Positions 20,370 to 22,201 of a stretch of 22,201 bases of DNA are shown here, one piece after another. The notes beneath the pieces were generated by a model that did not search any database, had not been told where the DNA came from, and saw nothing but the letters and a program-made list of their open reading frames with translations. The stretch covers positions 1-22,201 of the forward strand of contig JAQIWT010000364.1 of assembly GCA_034696485.1 (NCBI GenBank). The letters are read 5' to 3'. The translations under genes were made by a program, and so were the position numbers. How positions within the stretch are numbered: the first letter of the stretch is position 1; every line of letters begins with the position of its first letter. The DNA comes from Isohypsibius dastychi (lineage: Eukaryota > Tardigrada > Eutardigrada > Parachela > Isohypsibiidae).

Positions 20370-22201
20370 TCAAACTGACCCTAAAGCTGCTGCATTGGCA
20401 TTGTTCTGGTAAGCTCCTAATGCTGCGGCCAGCTGAGGAGTCATTGAGTTTCCGGCAGCTGCGGCTTGAAGCTGAGCAAAGGGGTTCGCCCTTGCGTTGG
20501 CTAATGCAGCCAAATTTGATATCTGCAAAATCCGAAAGTTGCAGCATTCCAATTCATGATAAAAAACAGGATTATTTATTACATTTAATCCGGCAAGTAT
20601 GTAGGGATCCGCGAAAACATTTGCGGATGAATAGAGTCCCTGAGCTGCCAAATTTTGTGCTGCTCGCGACAGGAGCGCCGCCTGATACGGTTGGCTTCTT
20701 ACCATACCAGTAGCGGAACGGTTCCTCTGAAGCGGCGACCCAACGACGTGCGTTCGAGATCCTAAAAATAGAGCCACGCTTTCCAAGTAAATAAATGGCA
20801 GAGTTACACACTCATCTCAAACTCACCATGAGGAGTCACGAAAGTGGCACTTGGCTTCGTGGTTGCTTTGCTGGAACTAGTTTTTGCGGTGGCATCATTC
20901 ACCTGGATAAGAATGATTGATTAAGTCTGTCCACATCAATCAAATAAAGAACATGAATTTGAAGAAAGAACATTGCAAACGGCAACCTAATTGCGCCACC
21001 ATGTCAGTTCAATCACGAGACAATCTGGATACAGAGCAGGAAAAACAGTACCTCCTAGGACGTGGCTGCTTCCGAAAACCTGCTGTCCCAGTTTAATTGC
21101 GGAAGCCCAAGTTGCGTGAAAAGCTACAATTTACGGAAATTGTATTTAGAACTCACCGATTTGGATCAATAAAAATAATCAAAACTGTCCTGATTACTTT
21201 TACAATTTCAAAGTGGAAAAATGTTAAAAGGCCAAAAAGCGAATTTCAAGAGCTGAAACTCAAACAAAAGACAAGCCCGTTACCCACGCTGACTGCGTAT
21301 TGCGACAACAAAGAAAAGTAATGACAAAATCAATGAAACATGAAAAACGTCCAGAAAATAAAAGGAAAATCAGTGTCCAAAGCCATCAAGCAGACGCCGA
21401 TTAAATTCGAGTTTCCCACGCGTCAGTAAGAGGAGCAATGTGCTTAGTTTGGGTAAAGGTGGTGACGGAGAAACTACTAAAATGTACGAGGGAGTCAATG
21501 TGGTTGCAGACCAAATTTCGGGAAGAGAAACGATCTGCCAAGTTGCCGTTTGCATTCTCAATTATTATAAACAAAGAAAAAGTCCACACAAGCAAACAAA
21601 CATCCACGCAAAATCCCACAAATAAAACATTCCACTCATGCGCACCTCTATTTTGCGTCCATCAACGACAGAGCCGTTTAGTTGGTCTTTTGCCCGGTCT
21701 GCATCGGATGCATTTTGATAGGTGACAAAACCGAATCCCTGAAGGCATGCAAAAAACAAGCACCAGATTAAAAGCCACAAAAACTCTTAATGCTTTCAGA
21801 TCAGAAACATAAATTATACCACACTACAAAAAATCTAATCGCTCTGAATCAATTAGAATTATAACTCTTACCTTTGAACCACGATCGTTGAATATAATTT
21901 CAACTTGCGTCACAAATCCGTACGGCTGAAATACATAAATCGATGTATTTTAAATTGGATTTATTTTTTATCTTGAGAACAAAGCCCACCTCGAACAAAG
22001 CCTTAAGATCGGGATCTCGAAATCGAAAGGGAATATTTGATACGTGTAATCGTTTAGGAGGAGATTCCGTGCCTTTGGGGGAAGATGATGTAGGAGCAGC
22101 GCTTGATGAGAAGGACCCATTCAGGTTGACAGTTTCCGTTTGAGTGTTGGAAGCCGCCGAAACGTCTCCGATCAAATTACCATTCCCACTGCTTTCCTCG
22201 C
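20370..22201 (-). CDS. Rbfox1: RBFOX/FOX-1 family splicing regulator (RRM protein), 5' end beyond window
   Basis: RBFOX proteins bind UGCAUG in pre-mRNA and switch alternative exons on or off by position. Exons on the minus strand: 22201..21990 (partial), 21925..21872, 21738..21646, 20902..20827, 20761..20583, 20522..20370. All junctions are GT-AG and in frame, giving 254 aa inside the window. A Ser/Thr/Asn-rich N-terminal part leads into one [21 protein letters not shown] holds RNP2, [11 protein letters not shown] follows, and RNP1 is KGFGFVTY. The second and third exons are 54 and 93 nt, the same sizes and break points as in vertebrate RBFOX genes. The domain ends DGRKIE|VNDATA, equivalent to EGRKIE|VNNATA. 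The C-terminus is rich in Ala, Asn and Gln (for example [10 protein letters not shown]) and ends GSV. The 60-bp intron 20582..20523 is stop-free and a multiple of 3. GG|GTCAGT near 20376 could be a donor to a further 3' exon, so the end is less certain than the RRM. Confidence 0.92.
20903..21645 (-). other. RBFOX intron between the 93-nt RRM exon and the VNDATA exon (743 bp)
   Basis: Non-coding by this model. Its donor is GTGCGC and its acceptor TTCTTATCCAG. Short frames inside (21097-21321, 21370-21619 and others) show no resemblance to known RBFOX alternative exons. No CATGCA (minus-strand TGCATG) was seen in it. Confidence 0.5.
21637..21641 (-). promoter_or_regulatory. Fox-binding pentamer GCATG at the 5' splice site of the 93-nt RRM exon
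   Basis: On the minus strand the exon ends ATAGAG|GTGCGCATGAG. GCATG, the core RBFOX recognition pentamer, occupies intron positions +5 to +9. It overlaps the U1-pairing region of an already weak donor. Confidence 0.55.
21746..21751 (-). promoter_or_regulatory. Fox-binding site TGCATG in the 3' splice site of the 93-nt RRM exon
   Basis: On the minus strand the acceptor reads TTTTTTGCATGCCTTCAG followed by the exon. The full hexamer TGCATG sits between the polypyrimidine tract and the AG, about 8-13 nt before the exon. In vertebrates RBFOX proteins bind upstream of the equivalent exon and repress it. Confidence 0.7.

Overview
This window is eukaryotic nuclear DNA from an invertebrate animal. 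Coding regions are cut by many short introns, mostly 52-75 bp with GT-AG ends, and the proteins are metazoan housekeeping, signalling and RNA-processing factors. The organism is most likely an ecdysozoan (nematode, tardigrade, arthropod or relative). The Egfr protein has the long second cysteine-rich region and C-terminal PDZ ligand seen in invertebrate receptors. The very strong TTTTCAG acceptor consensus of Caenorhabditis is not universal here. I cannot fix the phylum from sequence alone.

Layout: (1) positions 1-606, minus strand, hold the 5' part of a DXO/Dom3Z/Rai1-family decapping exoribonuclease, cut by the window edge. (2) A 341-bp shared divergent promoter leads on the plus strand to a complete eight-exon choline/ethanolamine phosphotransferase gene at 948-2674 (422 aa). 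(3) A complete EGF receptor gene follows on the plus strand. Its main model runs 10268-16145 in 19 exons and encodes 1444 aa. A second signal-peptide exon at 3571-3676 ends in the same splice phase and may be an alternative first exon, which would make 3677-10857 a 7.2-kb intron. That intron holds a TA-flanked MITE-like element and several hairpins. (4) Downstream lies a 497-bp non-autonomous hAT-type element with a perfect 8-bp target duplication. (5) At the right edge, minus strand, is the 3' two-thirds of an RBFOX/FOX-1 splicing factor. It includes 54-nt and 93-nt RRM exons and Fox-binding motifs at both splice sites of the 93-nt exon.

The four genes do not form a pathway. The points of greatest interest are regulatory: a possible pair of alternative Egfr first exons, an apparent autoregulatory arrangement around the RBFOX RRM exon, and a long hairpin carrying a Fox motif just downstream of the RBFOX stop codon. 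Splice junctions were assigned by eye from GT/AG signals, reading-frame continuity and protein-family alignment recalled from memory. No RNA evidence was available.
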